A stretch of 24,464 nt of DNA from the NCBI GenBank assembly GCA_947446625.1, contig CANFIE010000009.1, positions 1-24,464 on the forward strand, read 5' to 3'. Shown in pieces: positions 13,236-21,576 of this stretch (the stretch's first letter is position 1; every line of letters begins with the position of its first letter). The stretch comes from Acetobacteraceae bacterium. Lineage in GTDB: Bacteria; Pseudomonadota; Alphaproteobacteria; Acetobacterales; Acetobacteraceae. Under the pieces are notes generated by a model. That model searched no databases and was not told the origin of the DNA. It saw nothing but the letters and a program-made list of their open reading frames with translations. The position numbers were made by a program, and so were the translations under genes.

Positions 13236-13298
13236 GTGATACCGCCACCCGACAAAACACTACTTCCGGTTGATTTTTCTCGTGATACCTTCCGGTTG
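13236..13298 (+). repeat. paired direct repeats upstream of regulator 2
   Basis: GTGATACC occurs at 13236-13243 and 13282-13289. CTTCCGGTTG occurs at 13263-13272 and 13289-13298, 26 bp apart. The second copies overlap by one base. They lie 103-165 nt before the ATG at 13401, where a promoter and binding sites are expected. Function is inference. Confidence 0.5.
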
Positions 13299-13400
13299 TC
13301 GGCGAGAGTTTGAGGGAACGATCTCCGATGACGACAGTAAAACCCACTGCACCGAGCGTTCTCGGCGACTTGTCGCAATAACAAAGCCGGAGACCAGAAA

Positions 13401-14252
13401 ATGCTGCACATCCAATCTTCTTTCGCTGGCACAGCGGCACACGCTTCCCGTGTGCAACTGCCGACCAACTATGAAGCGGACCAGCCGTTGATTCTGGTCG
13501 CCGATGATGAAATCGCGCTGACCGGCGAAATCGCTGACTATCTCCGGCGCTACGGTATGCGGGTCATCGAGGCCAATAGCTTCGACGAGACCATCACCGT
13601 ACTGCAGGAACACGCGGTGAATGCCATTCTGCTGGACCAGCGCTTCGGTTCTGTTGACGCCATGCAACTGCTGCCGCACCTGCGCAGCCTCACCGATGTC
13701 CCCATCCTCATGCATACTGGCAACCGCGAGGAAATGGACCGCGTGGTCTGCCTCGAACTCGGCGCCGACGACTTTCTGATGAAGCCGGTCTCGGGCCGCG
13801 AGTTGGTGGCCCGCATCCGCGCCCATCTGCGCCGCCCCGCCACCCGGCAGGAGATGATGCCCCGGCCGCAGCCCTCGCGCCTGGCGCCGCGCCCCGCCGC
13901 CCCGGCCCCGCAGGCCGTCGTGCCGGTTGCCGCGCCTGCCCCCGCCCCGGCCCGCCAGGGCTGGCGCATCGTGCAGGCTGAACGCCGGGTCTATCGCCCC
14001 GACGGCACCCCGGTGCGCCTGACCATCGCCGAATTCGACACCCTGGCCGCCCTGGCCGAAACTCCGGGCGAAACCCGCACCCGCGACGCGCTGACCAAGG
14101 CGGTGTTCCGGCGTGAATGGCGCCCCGGTGACCGCGCCGTGGACAACGCCATCCTGCACCTGCGCCAGAAGCTGCAGGACGATCTTGGCGAGCATTGCAT
14201 CGTCACCGTGCGTCAGCTTGGCTACATCTTCGCGGGCTTCCCGCAGGCCTGA
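13401..14252 (+). CDS. OmpR-family response regulator 2, paralogue of regulator 1
   Basis: A 283-aa regulator with GGAG 8 nt before the ATG. The receiver (29-145) has Asp35-Asp36, acceptor Asp79, Thr106 and Lys128, and the same odd LLDQRFGSVD motif as regulator 1. A longer Pro/Ala linker (about 146-186) leads to a winged helix whose last 70 residues are almost identical to those of regulator 1 (DRAVDNAILHLRQKLQDD and the GFPQA end). The two probably recognise related DNA, while the divergent N-tails and linkers suggest different inputs. The upstream region lacks the TCTTAA-N7-TCTTAA element, so its control differs. The sensor kinase downstream is convergent, not cotranscribed, but is the nearest kinase candidate. 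Confidence 0.92.
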   Translation: MLHIQSSFAGTAAHASRVQLPTNYEADQPLILVADDEIALTGEIADYLRRYGMRVIEANSFDETITVLQEHAVNAILLDQRFGSVDAMQLLPHLRSLTDVPILMHTGNREEMDRVVCLELGADDFLMKPVSGRELVARIRAHLRRPATRQEMMPRPQPSRLAPRPAAPAPQAVVPVAAPAPAPARQGWRIVQAERRVYRPDGTPVRLTIAEFDTLAALAETPGETRTRDALTKAVFRREWRPGDRAVDNAILHLRQKLQDDLGEHCIVTVRQLGYIFAGFPQA

Positions 14253-14263
14253 AACGGCCCTGG

Positions 14264-14298
14264 CCCGCGGGCAAGCCATAAAGGTTTGCCTGGGCGGG
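14264..14298. terminator. hairpin between convergent regulator 2 and sensor kinase
   Basis: GGGCAAGCC (14269-14277) pairs with GGTTTGCCT (14283-14291) around ATAAA, with G-T wobbles and GC-rich flanks (CCCGC and GGGCGGG) that partly extend the stem. It starts 12 nt after the regulator 2 stop. No T-run is present, but the position fits a terminator. Confidence 0.5.
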
Positions 14299-14413
14299 AC
14301 CACAGCCTGCCTGCATTCCCCTGGCCCCAGCGCCAGGCACACGCCAGCACCGCAAGCGCAAGCACCGCAAGCGGCAGTATCAGCGGCGAATCAGCCGCCT
14401 CATCCGAAAAATC

Positions 14414-16609
14414 TCAGCCTTCCTTCGTCCTGGCATTCCGCCGGGCCGCGCCTTCCGGCGCCTTCGCCTCGCCCACCACCGGTTGTGCCGGCTGGCTCGC
14501 GGGCTTCAGCTGAATAACGGGAAAGCGCAACCGGGCCTCGGCACCGCCGGGAATGTTGCGCATGCTGATGGTGCCGCCGAAGCGCGCCATCAGAAAGCGG
14601 CACAGCGTCAGCCCCAGCCCGGTGCCCTTGCCCTTTTCCTTGGTGGTGAAGTGCATCTCAAAGATGCGCTCCAGATGCTCGGCCGGCACGCCGCCGCCGC
14701 TATCGGCCACCGAGATCTCAACATGGTTCTGTTCGGGCCGATGCACTGCGGCAATGCGCAACCGGCGTTGGCCCTCGGGCTGGCTCATCATGGCGTCCCG
14801 CGCATTCATGCACAGGTTAACCAGCACCTGTTCTACCATCACTGGCAGGCCGCGCACCGGGGGCAGGGCGGTGCCCATGTTGAGCTGCACTTCCACCCCG
14901 GCTTCCTGCAGCGGCTGGCCCACCTCGGCCATCACGGTCCGAATGGCCCCCGTGACGGAAACCGGCTCCAGCTTCACCGCATCCAGCCGGGTGAAGGCGC
15001 TCAGCTGCAGGGCAATCTGCGCGGCGCGCTCGCTTTGGTCGGCCACGCGTTGCAGCCGCTTGCGCGCTTCCTCAATACCGTCCGGCCCGCTGGCCAGGGC
15101 TTCCAGCCCGTTCTGCGCGGCGAAGGAAATCACCTGCAAAGGCTGCTTCAGGTCATGCGCCAGGCCGGCGGCCACCATGCCCTGGGTATCGGCGCGGGCC
15201 GCGCGTTCCGCCTGGCGGGTCAACTCATGTTCGCGCGTGGCATCCAACAGGCAGCCCAGCACGTCCACGCCATTGGCATCGTCGGCCACCACGCGACAAA
15301 TCTCGTGCACCCAAATCCAGCGGCCATCCGGCCGGCGCAGCCGATAGCGCACCTCGGCCTCGGGTTCCTGCAACAGCCGCTCGGGCAGGGGTTCGCCGGG
15401 TGGGTAGCTGCTCCAGTCAATGCAGCGCTGCCAGCGGTCCTGGTCCGAGAACGCCGCCGGCGGCCAGCCGGTCAGCCGTTCCATCGCCTGGCTCACGGCG
15501 GTGATTCGCACCGTGCCGTCATGGCTCACCCTGGCGGCATAGGCGCCAATGGGCAGGGTCTCCACCACATCGGGCTTTGCCGCTGGCACAACCCGGCGCC
15601 GGCCATCAGGCCGCCGAGACGGCAGCGGCGCCACATCCTCCGGTTCATACTCGGCGGCTGCTACGTCGCGCATCCGCCGGCGAATCCGCCAGCCGGTCCA
15701 GCCCGTGCCGGCCAGCCACAGCAAGGTGAAAGCGCCAGCCAGGCCATAGCCGGCATAGGCCGCGCCCTGTGCGGAGGTGGCGCCCTGGGTGTCGTCCAAT
15801 GTCGCCGCGACAACCAGCTCATGCCCGGCCACTTGCGCGGCGGCAGTGGCAATGGCGTGGCGGTCGCGCGGGTCACGCGCCATCAGGCTGCGGTCGCCGC
15901 CCGATTCCGGCAGCAAGCGCGGGTCCAGTTGCGCCGGCATGGCCTGGGCGCCCAGGCCACGGCCCCGCGCCAGCAGTGTGCCATCACTATGATACAGCGC
16001 CAGCACCGGCTCATTCGGCCCCATGGCCGGCGGCAGATGCTGTGCCAGCCGCCCGGCTTCCAGCACCACAATGGCAATGCCGCCAAAGCCACCATCGCGG
16101 CCCAGCAAGGGGCGCGACACAATCAACTGCGGTTGCGCCGGCCCATTGGCGCCGGGGCTGCGCGCCACCGTGGTGGCCACCCGCCCATACCGATGCGCAA
16201 TAAAGAAATCCTGGTTCGCCAGCGAGCTTGGCAGGCCACCGGGTTGCGAAATCCAGGTCACGCTGCCGCTGGCATCCACCGCCGCGGCAATCCGAATCCC
16301 GTCCTGCCCGCGCCGCACGCTGTTGGCCAGCGTCTGTTCCAGTTGCTCGGCTTCGCGCCTGTCTCCACGAGACAGCGCAGTTTGCCGCGCCTGCACCTGG
16401 CCCAGCAGCCTGTCAGCGGGGTCCAGCGCACGGGGCAAGGTGTCGCGAGCCTGGCGCGCCGCGGCCAATACCCGGCCTGCCGCCATCCCGGCCTGTGCAT
16501 CGCGTTCCGTTGTTGCCTTGGTCGCGGCCATCCACCAGCCGGCACCGCTCAAGGCGGCGCCGCCGGCGGCCAGGCCGACCAGTGCGACATAGGGAAGCGG
16601 CGATCGCAT
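14414..16609 (-). CDS. membrane sensor histidine kinase (Cache-PAS-HisKA-HATPase)
   Basis: From ATG 16609 the protein is 731 aa. The frame is open back to a GTG at 16717, but the 16609 start places the first membrane helix (5-29) directly at the N-terminus; the Shine-Dalgarno GGAGG is rather far (about 13 nt), so the start is uncertain. A periplasmic region (30-283) has double-Cache features (VDASGSVTWIS, NQDFFIAHRYG, SRPLLGRDGGFGGIAIVVLE), followed by a second helix (284-307). A cytoplasmic PAS fold (about 349-459) ends DGRWIWVHEI...LDAT. The H-box GLAHDLKQPLQVI has His485. Then come the N-box VNLCMNARDAM, G1 ADSGGGVP, F-box FEMHFTTKEKGKGTG and G2 GLGL. It probably senses a small periplasmic ligand. 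No regulator is cotranscribed; the OmpR pair nearby are candidate partners. Confidence 0.9.
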   Translation of the reverse strand: MRSPLPYVALVGLAAGGAALSGAGWWMAATKATTERDAQAGMAAGRVLAAARQARDTLPRALDPADRLLGQVQARQTALSRGDRREAEQLEQTLANSVRRGQDGIRIAAAVDASGSVTWISQPGGLPSSLANQDFFIAHRYGRVATTVARSPGANGPAQPQLIVSRPLLGRDGGFGGIAIVVLEAGRLAQHLPPAMGPNEPVLALYHSDGTLLARGRGLGAQAMPAQLDPRLLPESGGDRSLMARDPRDRHAIATAAAQVAGHELVVAATLDDTQGATSAQGAAYAGYGLAGAFTLLWLAGTGWTGWRIRRRMRDVAAAEYEPEDVAPLPSRRPDGRRRVVPAAKPDVVETLPIGAYAARVSHDGTVRITAVSQAMERLTGWPPAAFSDQDRWQRCIDWSSYPPGEPLPERLLQEPEAEVRYRLRRPDGRWIWVHEICRVVADDANGVDVLGCLLDATREHELTRQAERAARADTQGMVAAGLAHDLKQPLQVISFAAQNGLEALASGPDGIEEARKRLQRVADQSERAAQIALQLSAFTRLDAVKLEPVSVTGAIRTVMAEVGQPLQEAGVEVQLNMGTALPPVRGLPVMVEQVLVNLCMNARDAMMSQPEGQRRLRIAAVHRPEQNHVEISVADSGGGVPAEHLERIFEMHFTTKEKGKGTGLGLTLCRFLMARFGGTISMRNIPGGAEARLRFPVIQLKPASQPAQPVVGEAKAPEGAARRNARTKEG

Positions 16610-16759
16610 AAGGGGCGGGAGTCCTCCGCTATTCGGCCAACCCGCACACTGAAGCAATCCTGCGTGATTCGCCATGCCACGCCCGGTAAACATTCCGAGG
16701 GGTGATTCCCGCAGCACGACATTCTAAGGTGAGAGGGAATACCACCGGAGGAAAAACTT

Positions 16760-17956
16760 ATGGCCGCCACCACCGTCGCCGCGCCGGATGCCTGCATAGT
16801 TGGCTGGGCGCACAGCGCCTTTGGCCGCAGGGACGACGCGCCCGACCTGGAAAGCCTGATGGCCAGCGTTGCCCGCGCCGCCATTGAGGATGCCGGCATT
16901 GCCCCCACCGAGATCGACGCTGGTTTCGTTGGCGTATTTGGTGAAGGTTTTACCAACCAGGGGTTTCCTTCGTCGCTGCTGCTGCAATCCCTGCCGGAGA
17001 TGCGCTTCAAGCCTATCACCCGCTATGAAAACGCCTGCGCCACCGGCACCGCCGCCATCCACGGCGCGCTGGATTTCCTGGCCGCCAAGCGCGGTCGCTT
17101 CACCCTGGTGGTGGGCGCCGAGAAGATGACCGCCACCCCCGGCAAGCAGGTGGGTGAGCTGCTGCTGAACGCCAGCTACCGCAAGACCGAGCAAGGCATC
17201 GAAGGCGGTTTTGCCGGCGTGTTCGGCAAAATCGCCGAAGCCTATTTCCAGCGCTGGGGCGACAGCGCCGATGCCCTGGCCGCCATTGCCGCGAAAAACC
17301 ACGCCAATGGCTGCGACAACCCCTGGGCGCAGATGCGCAAGGATCTCGGCTTCGACTTCTGCCGCACCGAAAGCGAGAAGAACCCCTTCGTCGCCGGCCC
17401 GCTGAAGCGGACCGACTGCTCGCTGGTCTCAGATGGCGCCGCCGCCCTCATTATTACTGATGCCGAAACCGCCCGCGCCATGGGCAAGGCCGTGCGCTTC
17501 CGCGCCACCGCCCAGGTGAATGACTTCCTGCCCATCGCCAGCCGCGACATCCTGAAATTCGAAGGCCCGGCGCTGGCCTGGAAGCAGGCGCTGGCCCAGG
17601 CCGGGCTGGGCAGCATCACCGACCTCAGCTTCGTGGAGACGCATGACTGCTTCACCATCGCCGAACTCATTGAATACGAGGCGATGGGCCTGGTGCCGGA
17701 AGGGCAGGGGGCGCGGGCCGTGCTGGAAGGCTGGACCGCGAAAGATGGCCGCCTGCCGGTCAATCGCAGCGGCGGGCTGAAGGCCAAGGGCCACCCCATC
17801 GGCGCCACGGGCGTTTCCATGCACGCGATCGCCGCCATGCAGCTCACCGGCCAGGCCGGCGCCATGCAACTGCCCAAGGCCGACCGCGCCGGCATCTTCA
17901 ACATGGGCGGCGCCGCCGTGGCGAATTACGTCAGCATCCTGGAACGCGCCGAATAG
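16760..17956 (+). CDS. SCP-x/SCP2-type thiolase (acetyl-CoA acetyltransferase family)
   Basis: A 398-aa thiolase-fold enzyme with GGAGGA 7 nt before the ATG. ENACATGTAA carries the nucleophilic Cys93. ETHDCFTIAEL has His295 and KAKGHPIGATG has His345. The usual second catalytic Cys near the C-terminus (CxGGG) is absent and replaced by FNMGGAA, as in the SCP-x/SCP2 thiolase branch, where the Cys of the HDCF motif takes that role. It may cleave branched or long 3-oxoacyl-CoA, or take part in acyl-CoA condensation. It stands alone between a divergent kinase gene and a hairpin. The nearby crotonase and acyl-CoA carboxylase genes suggest acyl-CoA breakdown capacity, but no operon link is present. 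Confidence 0.92.
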   Translation: MAATTVAAPDACIVGWAHSAFGRRDDAPDLESLMASVARAAIEDAGIAPTEIDAGFVGVFGEGFTNQGFPSSLLLQSLPEMRFKPITRYENACATGTAAIHGALDFLAAKRGRFTLVVGAEKMTATPGKQVGELLLNASYRKTEQGIEGGFAGVFGKIAEAYFQRWGDSADALAAIAAKNHANGCDNPWAQMRKDLGFDFCRTESEKNPFVAGPLKRTDCSLVSDGAAALIITDAETARAMGKAVRFRATAQVNDFLPIASRDILKFEGPALAWKQALAQAGLGSITDLSFVETHDCFTIAELIEYEAMGLVPEGQGARAVLEGWTAKDGRLPVNRSGGLKAKGHPIGATGVSMHAIAAMQLTGQAGAMQLPKADRAGIFNMGGAAVANYVSILERAE

Positions 17957-17967
17957 CGCAGTCCTCC

Positions 17968-17990
17968 GGGGCCGCCCCAAAAGCGGCCCC
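17968..17990. terminator. terminator-like hairpin between thiolase and ispDF
   Basis: GGGGCCGC (17968-17975), loop CCCAAAA, GCGGCCCC (17983-17990): a perfect 8-bp GC stem followed by GTTTGG on the plus strand. It lies 11 nt after the thiolase stop and 8 nt beyond the convergent ispDF stop, so it could serve both. Confidence 0.75.
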
Positions 17991-17998
17991 GTTTGGCT

Positions 17999-19156
17999 TC
18001 AGGCGAAGGGCACCATCACGGTCGCCGCCGCCTGGCAGGCAATGCCTTCGCCCCGGCCGGTGAAGCCCAGCCGTTCGGTCGTCGTCGCCTTCACGCTCAC
18101 CCGGCTGACGGGCACGCCCAGCAGCGCCGCCAGCCGCGCTTCCATGGCTTCCCGGTGCGGGCCAATGCGCGGCATTTCGCACATCAGCGTCACGTCGCAA
18201 TTCACCAGCACGCCACCACGCGCGGCAATGCGTTCCGCGGCATGCACCAGGAATTGCGCGCTGTCGGCGTCCTTCCACTTCATCTGGCTGGGCGGAAACC
18301 AGCGGCCGATATCGCCCTCGGCCAGCGCGCCATAAATGGCATCACACAGGGCATGAATGCCCACATCGGCGTCGGAATGCCCTTCGAGGCCGAATTCGCA
18401 GGGCACTTCCACCCCGCACAGAATCATCTTCCGCCCAACTTCCGTGCGATGCACGTCAAAGCCTGTGCCAATGCGCGGCACCAATCCTGAAAGCATCATG
18501 GCCTCAACGCGCTCCAGATCTTCGGGGAAGGTAATCTTCACATTCCGTTCGCTGCCCGGCACCAGCGCCACGGCCAGCCCCTGCGCTTCCAGTACCGAGG
18601 CATCATCCGTCACCTCACCCACCACCGCGGCCTGGGCGGCGCAGAGCGTGGCATAGCGAAACGCCTGCGGCGTCTGCGCCCGGAACAACCCGGCGCGGGG
18701 CACCGTCTCCACAATGCTGCCGGCTGCGCCGCGCTTCAGCGTATCGGCCACCGGCTGGGCCGGAATGGCGCCGGGCGCCGTCTCCAGCGCCGCCAGCAGC
18801 GCGGCGATGGTGCCGGCCGGCACCAGCGGGCGAGCGCTGTCATGCACCAGCACCACATCCGGCTTGTGCGGCGCCAGCGCTTCCAGCCCCAGGCGCACGC
18901 TGTGCTGGCGCTCACTGCCACCCACCACCGGCGGCAGGCTGGGCAGGCCGGCCAGCATGGCGGCGATCTCGGCTTCCTCACCGGAAGGGCATACCGGCTG
19001 CAACAGCGTCACCAGCCCTTCGGCCAGCAATGCCTCCGCGGCATGGCGCAGCACCGGGCGGCCCAGCAGCGGCAGGTATTGCTTCGGCCGGTCGGCGCCA
19101 AAGCGGGTGCCGCGGCCGGCGGCAAGCAGCAAAGCGGCTATCACGGGTGGGTTCAT
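17999..19156 (-). CDS. ispDF: bifunctional IspD/IspF enzyme of the MEP isoprenoid pathway
   Basis: A 385-aa fusion. The IspD half (1-225) makes CDP-methylerythritol from MEP and CTP: LLLAAGRGTRFGADRPKQY (10-27) is the nucleotide-binding loop, VLVHDSARPLV (102-112) carries the metal-binding Asp, and the ends are DDASVLE and GSERNVKIT. The IspF half (227-385) makes the cyclic diphosphate: RIGTGFDVHR (228-237) and GHSDADVGIHALCDA (259-273) supply the metal ligands Asp234, His236 and His268, with SVKATTTERLGFTGRGEGI near the C-terminus. The fusion is common in alphaproteobacteria and lets one protein catalyse two non-consecutive steps (IspE acts between them). It is divergent from dusB, as often seen in this lineage. 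Confidence 0.97.
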   Translation of the reverse strand: MNPPVIAALLLAAGRGTRFGADRPKQYLPLLGRPVLRHAAEALLAEGLVTLLQPVCPSGEEAEIAAMLAGLPSLPPVVGGSERQHSVRLGLEALAPHKPDVVLVHDSARPLVPAGTIAALLAALETAPGAIPAQPVADTLKRGAAGSIVETVPRAGLFRAQTPQAFRYATLCAAQAAVVGEVTDDASVLEAQGLAVALVPGSERNVKITFPEDLERVEAMMLSGLVPRIGTGFDVHRTEVGRKMILCGVEVPCEFGLEGHSDADVGIHALCDAIYGALAEGDIGRWFPPSQMKWKDADSAQFLVHAAERIAARGGVLVNCDVTLMCEMPRIGPHREAMEARLAALLGVPVSRVSVKATTTERLGFTGRGEGIACQAAATVMVPFA

Positions 19157-19240
19157 GGCGGCGCACCCTTACCAGCAGCCCGCCCCCGGGCAAAGGCCAC
19201 AGCATCTCAAGGCAGGGTGACATATTAATAGGCGGTTACC

Positions 19241-19269
19241 TTGCTTGGCGCGCCCGGCTGCGCTACTTT
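19241..19269 (+). promoter_or_regulatory. possible dusB-ntrBCY promoter
   Basis: TTGCTT (19241-19246), a 17-nt spacer and TACTTT (19264-19269) form a plausible sigma70-type pair. The predicted start of transcription (about 19276) would be only about 3 nt before the dusB ATG, which has no Shine-Dalgarno. Confidence 0.35.
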
Positions 19270-19278
19270 GCCCAAATC

Positions 19279-20373
19279 ATGAGCATCACCCTGCCCGAAG
19301 CCCAGCCCGGCCTGAGCCCCATCGACGTTGGCGCCATCCGCATCGCCGTGCCGGTCTATCTGGCGCCGATGTCGGGCGTGACCGATCTGCCTTTCCGCCG
19401 CCTGGCCCGCCGCCTGGGCACGGGCATGGTGGTCAGCGAGATGATCGCCAGCCAGGCCATGGTGCGGGAAAACCGCCAGACCCTGAAAATGGCCGAGGTT
19501 GACGGCTTCGGCGCCCCCAGCGCGGTGCAACTGGCCGGGTGCGACCCGCAGACCATGGCCGAGGCCGCCAAGCTGGCCGCCGACAAGGGCGCCGCCATCA
19601 TCGATATCAACTTCGGCTGCCCGGTGAAGAAGGTAGCGCTGGGCCAGTCCGCCGGCAGCGCCCTGATGCGCGACGAGTTGCGCGCCGCCGCCATTCTGGA
19701 AGCCACCGTGAAGGCGGTGGATGTGCCGGTGACGCTGAAGATGCGCATGGGCTGGGACCACAACAGCCTAAACGCCCCCAAGCTGGCCAAAATCGCGGAA
19801 GACTGCGGCATCCAGCTGGTCACGGTGCATGGCCGCACCCGGCAGATGTTCTACAACGGCACCGCCGACTGGGCCTTCATCCGCACGGTGAAGGACGTGG
19901 TCCGCATTCCCGTGCTGGCCAATGGCGATATCCTCACGCCGCTGCACGCGGCCGAGGCGCTGCGGCTTTCCGGCGCCGATGGCGTGATGATCGGCCGCGC
20001 CTGCTATGGCCGCCCCTGGCTGCCGCGCATGGTGGCGGAATACCTCGCCACCGGCATTCTGCCGCCCGAGCCAGCCCTGGCCGAGCAACTGGCCATTCTG
20101 CTGGAGCACTACCGCGACATCATGGACCATCACGGCCGCAACACCGGCGTGCGCCTCGCCCGCAAGCATGTCGCCTGGTACTCCAAGGGCCTGCCCGGCA
20201 GCGCCGATTTCCGTAGCAAGGTGAACACCGTGGACACGCCCGAGCAGGTGGAGGCGCTGATCCATGCCTTCTACACCCCCTTGCTGGATAAAGGGCTGGA
20301 AGCCATCCGCGCCGAATTCCAGGCCCGCGGCCATGATGCCGACGCCACGGACCAAGACCGGATGGCGGCGTGA
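19279..20373 (+). CDS. dusB: tRNA-dihydrouridine synthase DusB
   Basis: A 364-aa FMN enzyme that reduces uridine to dihydrouridine in tRNA. The frame is open upstream, but ATG 19279 gives the conventional N-terminus just before the barrel: VYLAPMSGVTDLPFRRLARR (27-46) is the FMN-binding start, INFGCPVKKV (110-119) has the catalytic Cys114, and VHGRTRQMFYNGTADW and VLANGDI follow. A C-terminal helical domain starts around 245. No Shine-Dalgarno is visible before the ATG. It is the first gene of the ntr operon, an arrangement known from alphaproteobacteria (and analogous to dusB-fis in gammaproteobacteria). Its stop overlaps the ntrB start by 4 nt. Confidence 0.95.
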   Translation: MSITLPEAQPGLSPIDVGAIRIAVPVYLAPMSGVTDLPFRRLARRLGTGMVVSEMIASQAMVRENRQTLKMAEVDGFGAPSAVQLAGCDPQTMAEAAKLAADKGAAIIDINFGCPVKKVALGQSAGSALMRDELRAAAILEATVKAVDVPVTLKMRMGWDHNSLNAPKLAKIAEDCGIQLVTVHGRTRQMFYNGTADWAFIRTVKDVVRIPVLANGDILTPLHAAEALRLSGADGVMIGRACYGRPWLPRMVAEYLATGILPPEPALAEQLAILLEHYRDIMDHHGRNTGVRLARKHVAWYSKGLPGSADFRSKVNTVDTPEQVEALIHAFYTPLLDKGLEAIRAEFQARGHDADATDQDRMAA

Positions 20374-21566
20374 GCGGCGCCACCGTTACCCGGCGCCAGG
20401 CCGTGCGCAGCGCGCCTGCCACCCCCCTGGGCCTGCGGCCCGAAGCCGCGACCATTCTCTCCGCCTTGCCCATGCCCACCGTGGTGCTGGACGCCGAGGA
20501 CCGCTTCCGCTTCGCCAACCCGGCGGCCGAGCTGTTCTTCCAGCAATCCAGCACCTCGCTGCTGCACATGCAGTTGGCGGACCTGCTGCCGCCCGACAGC
20601 CGGCTGTTTGCCCTGCTGCGCCAGGTCCGCAACCAGGACGCCCAGGTCTCCGACCATGACATGACACTGGACAGCCCGCGCCTGCGCCGCAGCGGCGTTG
20701 CCGCGCATGGCGCCCCCCTGCCGGAAATGCCCGGCGGCGTGGTGCTGACACTGACCGACGGCTCCACCGCGCAGATGCTCGACCGCCAGCTCACCTTCAT
20801 GGGCGCGGCACGTGGCGCTTCCGCCATGGCCGCCATGCTGGCGCATGAGGTGAAGAACCCGCTTTCAGGCATTCGCGGCGCCGCGCAGTTGCTGGAACAA
20901 GGCGCCAGCGAGGGCGACCGCGAACTCTGCGAACTCATCCAGGACGAAGTGGACCGCATCCGCAACCTGGTTGACCGCATGGACATGTTCTCCGAGCGCC
21001 CGGTGGAGCGCCAGGCGGTCAATATTCACCAGGTGCTGGAACATGTGCGCCGCGTGGCGCAGTCCGGCTTTGCCGCGCATCTGCGCGTGCAGGAGGAATA
21101 CGACCCCTCGCTGCCGGCCGTCTGGGGCTCGCGGGATTTGCTTGTGCAAATCCTGCTCAATTTGGTGAAAAACGCGGCAGAAGCGGTGGACCCGCAAACC
21201 GGCGAAATCGGGCTCTCCACCGCCTTCCACCATGGCGTCCGCATCGCGGTGCCCGGCTCGCGGGAGCGTGTGCACCTGCCTTTGACCGTGACAGTGCGCG
21301 ACAACGGCCCTGGCATACCGGAACAACTGCGCGCCACGCTGTTTGAACCTTTCGTCACCACCAAGCCCGGCGGCCAAGGCCTGGGTCTTGCATTGGTCGC
21401 AAAGCTGGTCGCCGACCTCGGTGGCCTGATTGAATGCGACAGCCGTCCGGGCCGCACCGTGTTCCGTCTTTCGCTGCCCATGCCACCACCGGGCACCGAA
21501 CCGCCGGAGATGCGTCGACCCACGGCCTCGCGCAGGGGGGCTGCCCATGCAGCCGACGCGGAGTGA
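20370..21566 (+). CDS. ntrB: nitrogen regulation sensor kinase NtrB (GlnL)
   Basis: Start GTG at 20370 overlaps the dusB stop (GTGA), giving 398 aa. It is a soluble kinase with no membrane segment: a PAS domain (about 25-135, with MPTVVLDAEDRFRFANPAAE), H-box MLAHEVKNPLSGIRGAA with His159, N-box NLVKNAAEAV (about 266), then VRDNGPGIP and FVTTKPGGQGLGLALV. It phosphorylates NtrC under nitrogen limitation and is controlled by PII protein, as known for the family. The C-terminus overlaps the alternative ntrC start. Its position between dusB and ntrC is the standard alphaproteobacterial order. Confidence 0.96.
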   Translation: MSGATVTRRQAVRSAPATPLGLRPEAATILSALPMPTVVLDAEDRFRFANPAAELFFQQSSTSLLHMQLADLLPPDSRLFALLRQVRNQDAQVSDHDMTLDSPRLRRSGVAAHGAPLPEMPGGVVLTLTDGSTAQMLDRQLTFMGAARGASAMAAMLAHEVKNPLSGIRGAAQLLEQGASEGDRELCELIQDEVDRIRNLVDRMDMFSERPVERQAVNIHQVLEHVRRVAQSGFAAHLRVQEEYDPSLPAVWGSRDLLVQILLNLVKNAAEAVDPQTGEIGLSTAFHHGVRIAVPGSRERVHLPLTVTVRDNGPGIPEQLRATLFEPFVTTKPGGQGLGLALVAKLVADLGGLIECDSRPGRTVFRLSLPMPPPGTEPPEMRRPTASRRGAAHAADAE

Positions 21567-21576
21567 CCGAATACCC

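Larger units (their letters stand above)
12768..13400. other. 633-bp intergenic region with RNA-like structure, no credible gene
   Basis: Short ORFs here lack ribosome sites and family-like sequence. The left half is GC-rich and full of inverted repeats: a weak hairpin at 12773-12791 after regulator 1, the long hairpin at 12843-12881, and GCGCC-GAGAT-GGCGC at 12912-12926 enclosed by GGGGGC (12897-12902) and GCCCCC (12931-12936). The right half is less GC-rich and should contain the promoter of regulator 2. It holds repeated GTGATACC and CTTCCGGTTG motifs. No promoter could be assigned with confidence. Confidence 0.6.

Noticed and set aside
12768..13400. Small ORFs between the two OmpR-type regulators
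   Set aside because: None has a convincing ribosome site or family-like composition, and several overlap each other on both strands.
14483..16705. 740-codon plus-strand frame opposite the sensor kinase
   Set aside because: Same reason: a GC-driven shadow. All kinase motifs are on the minus strand in the right order.
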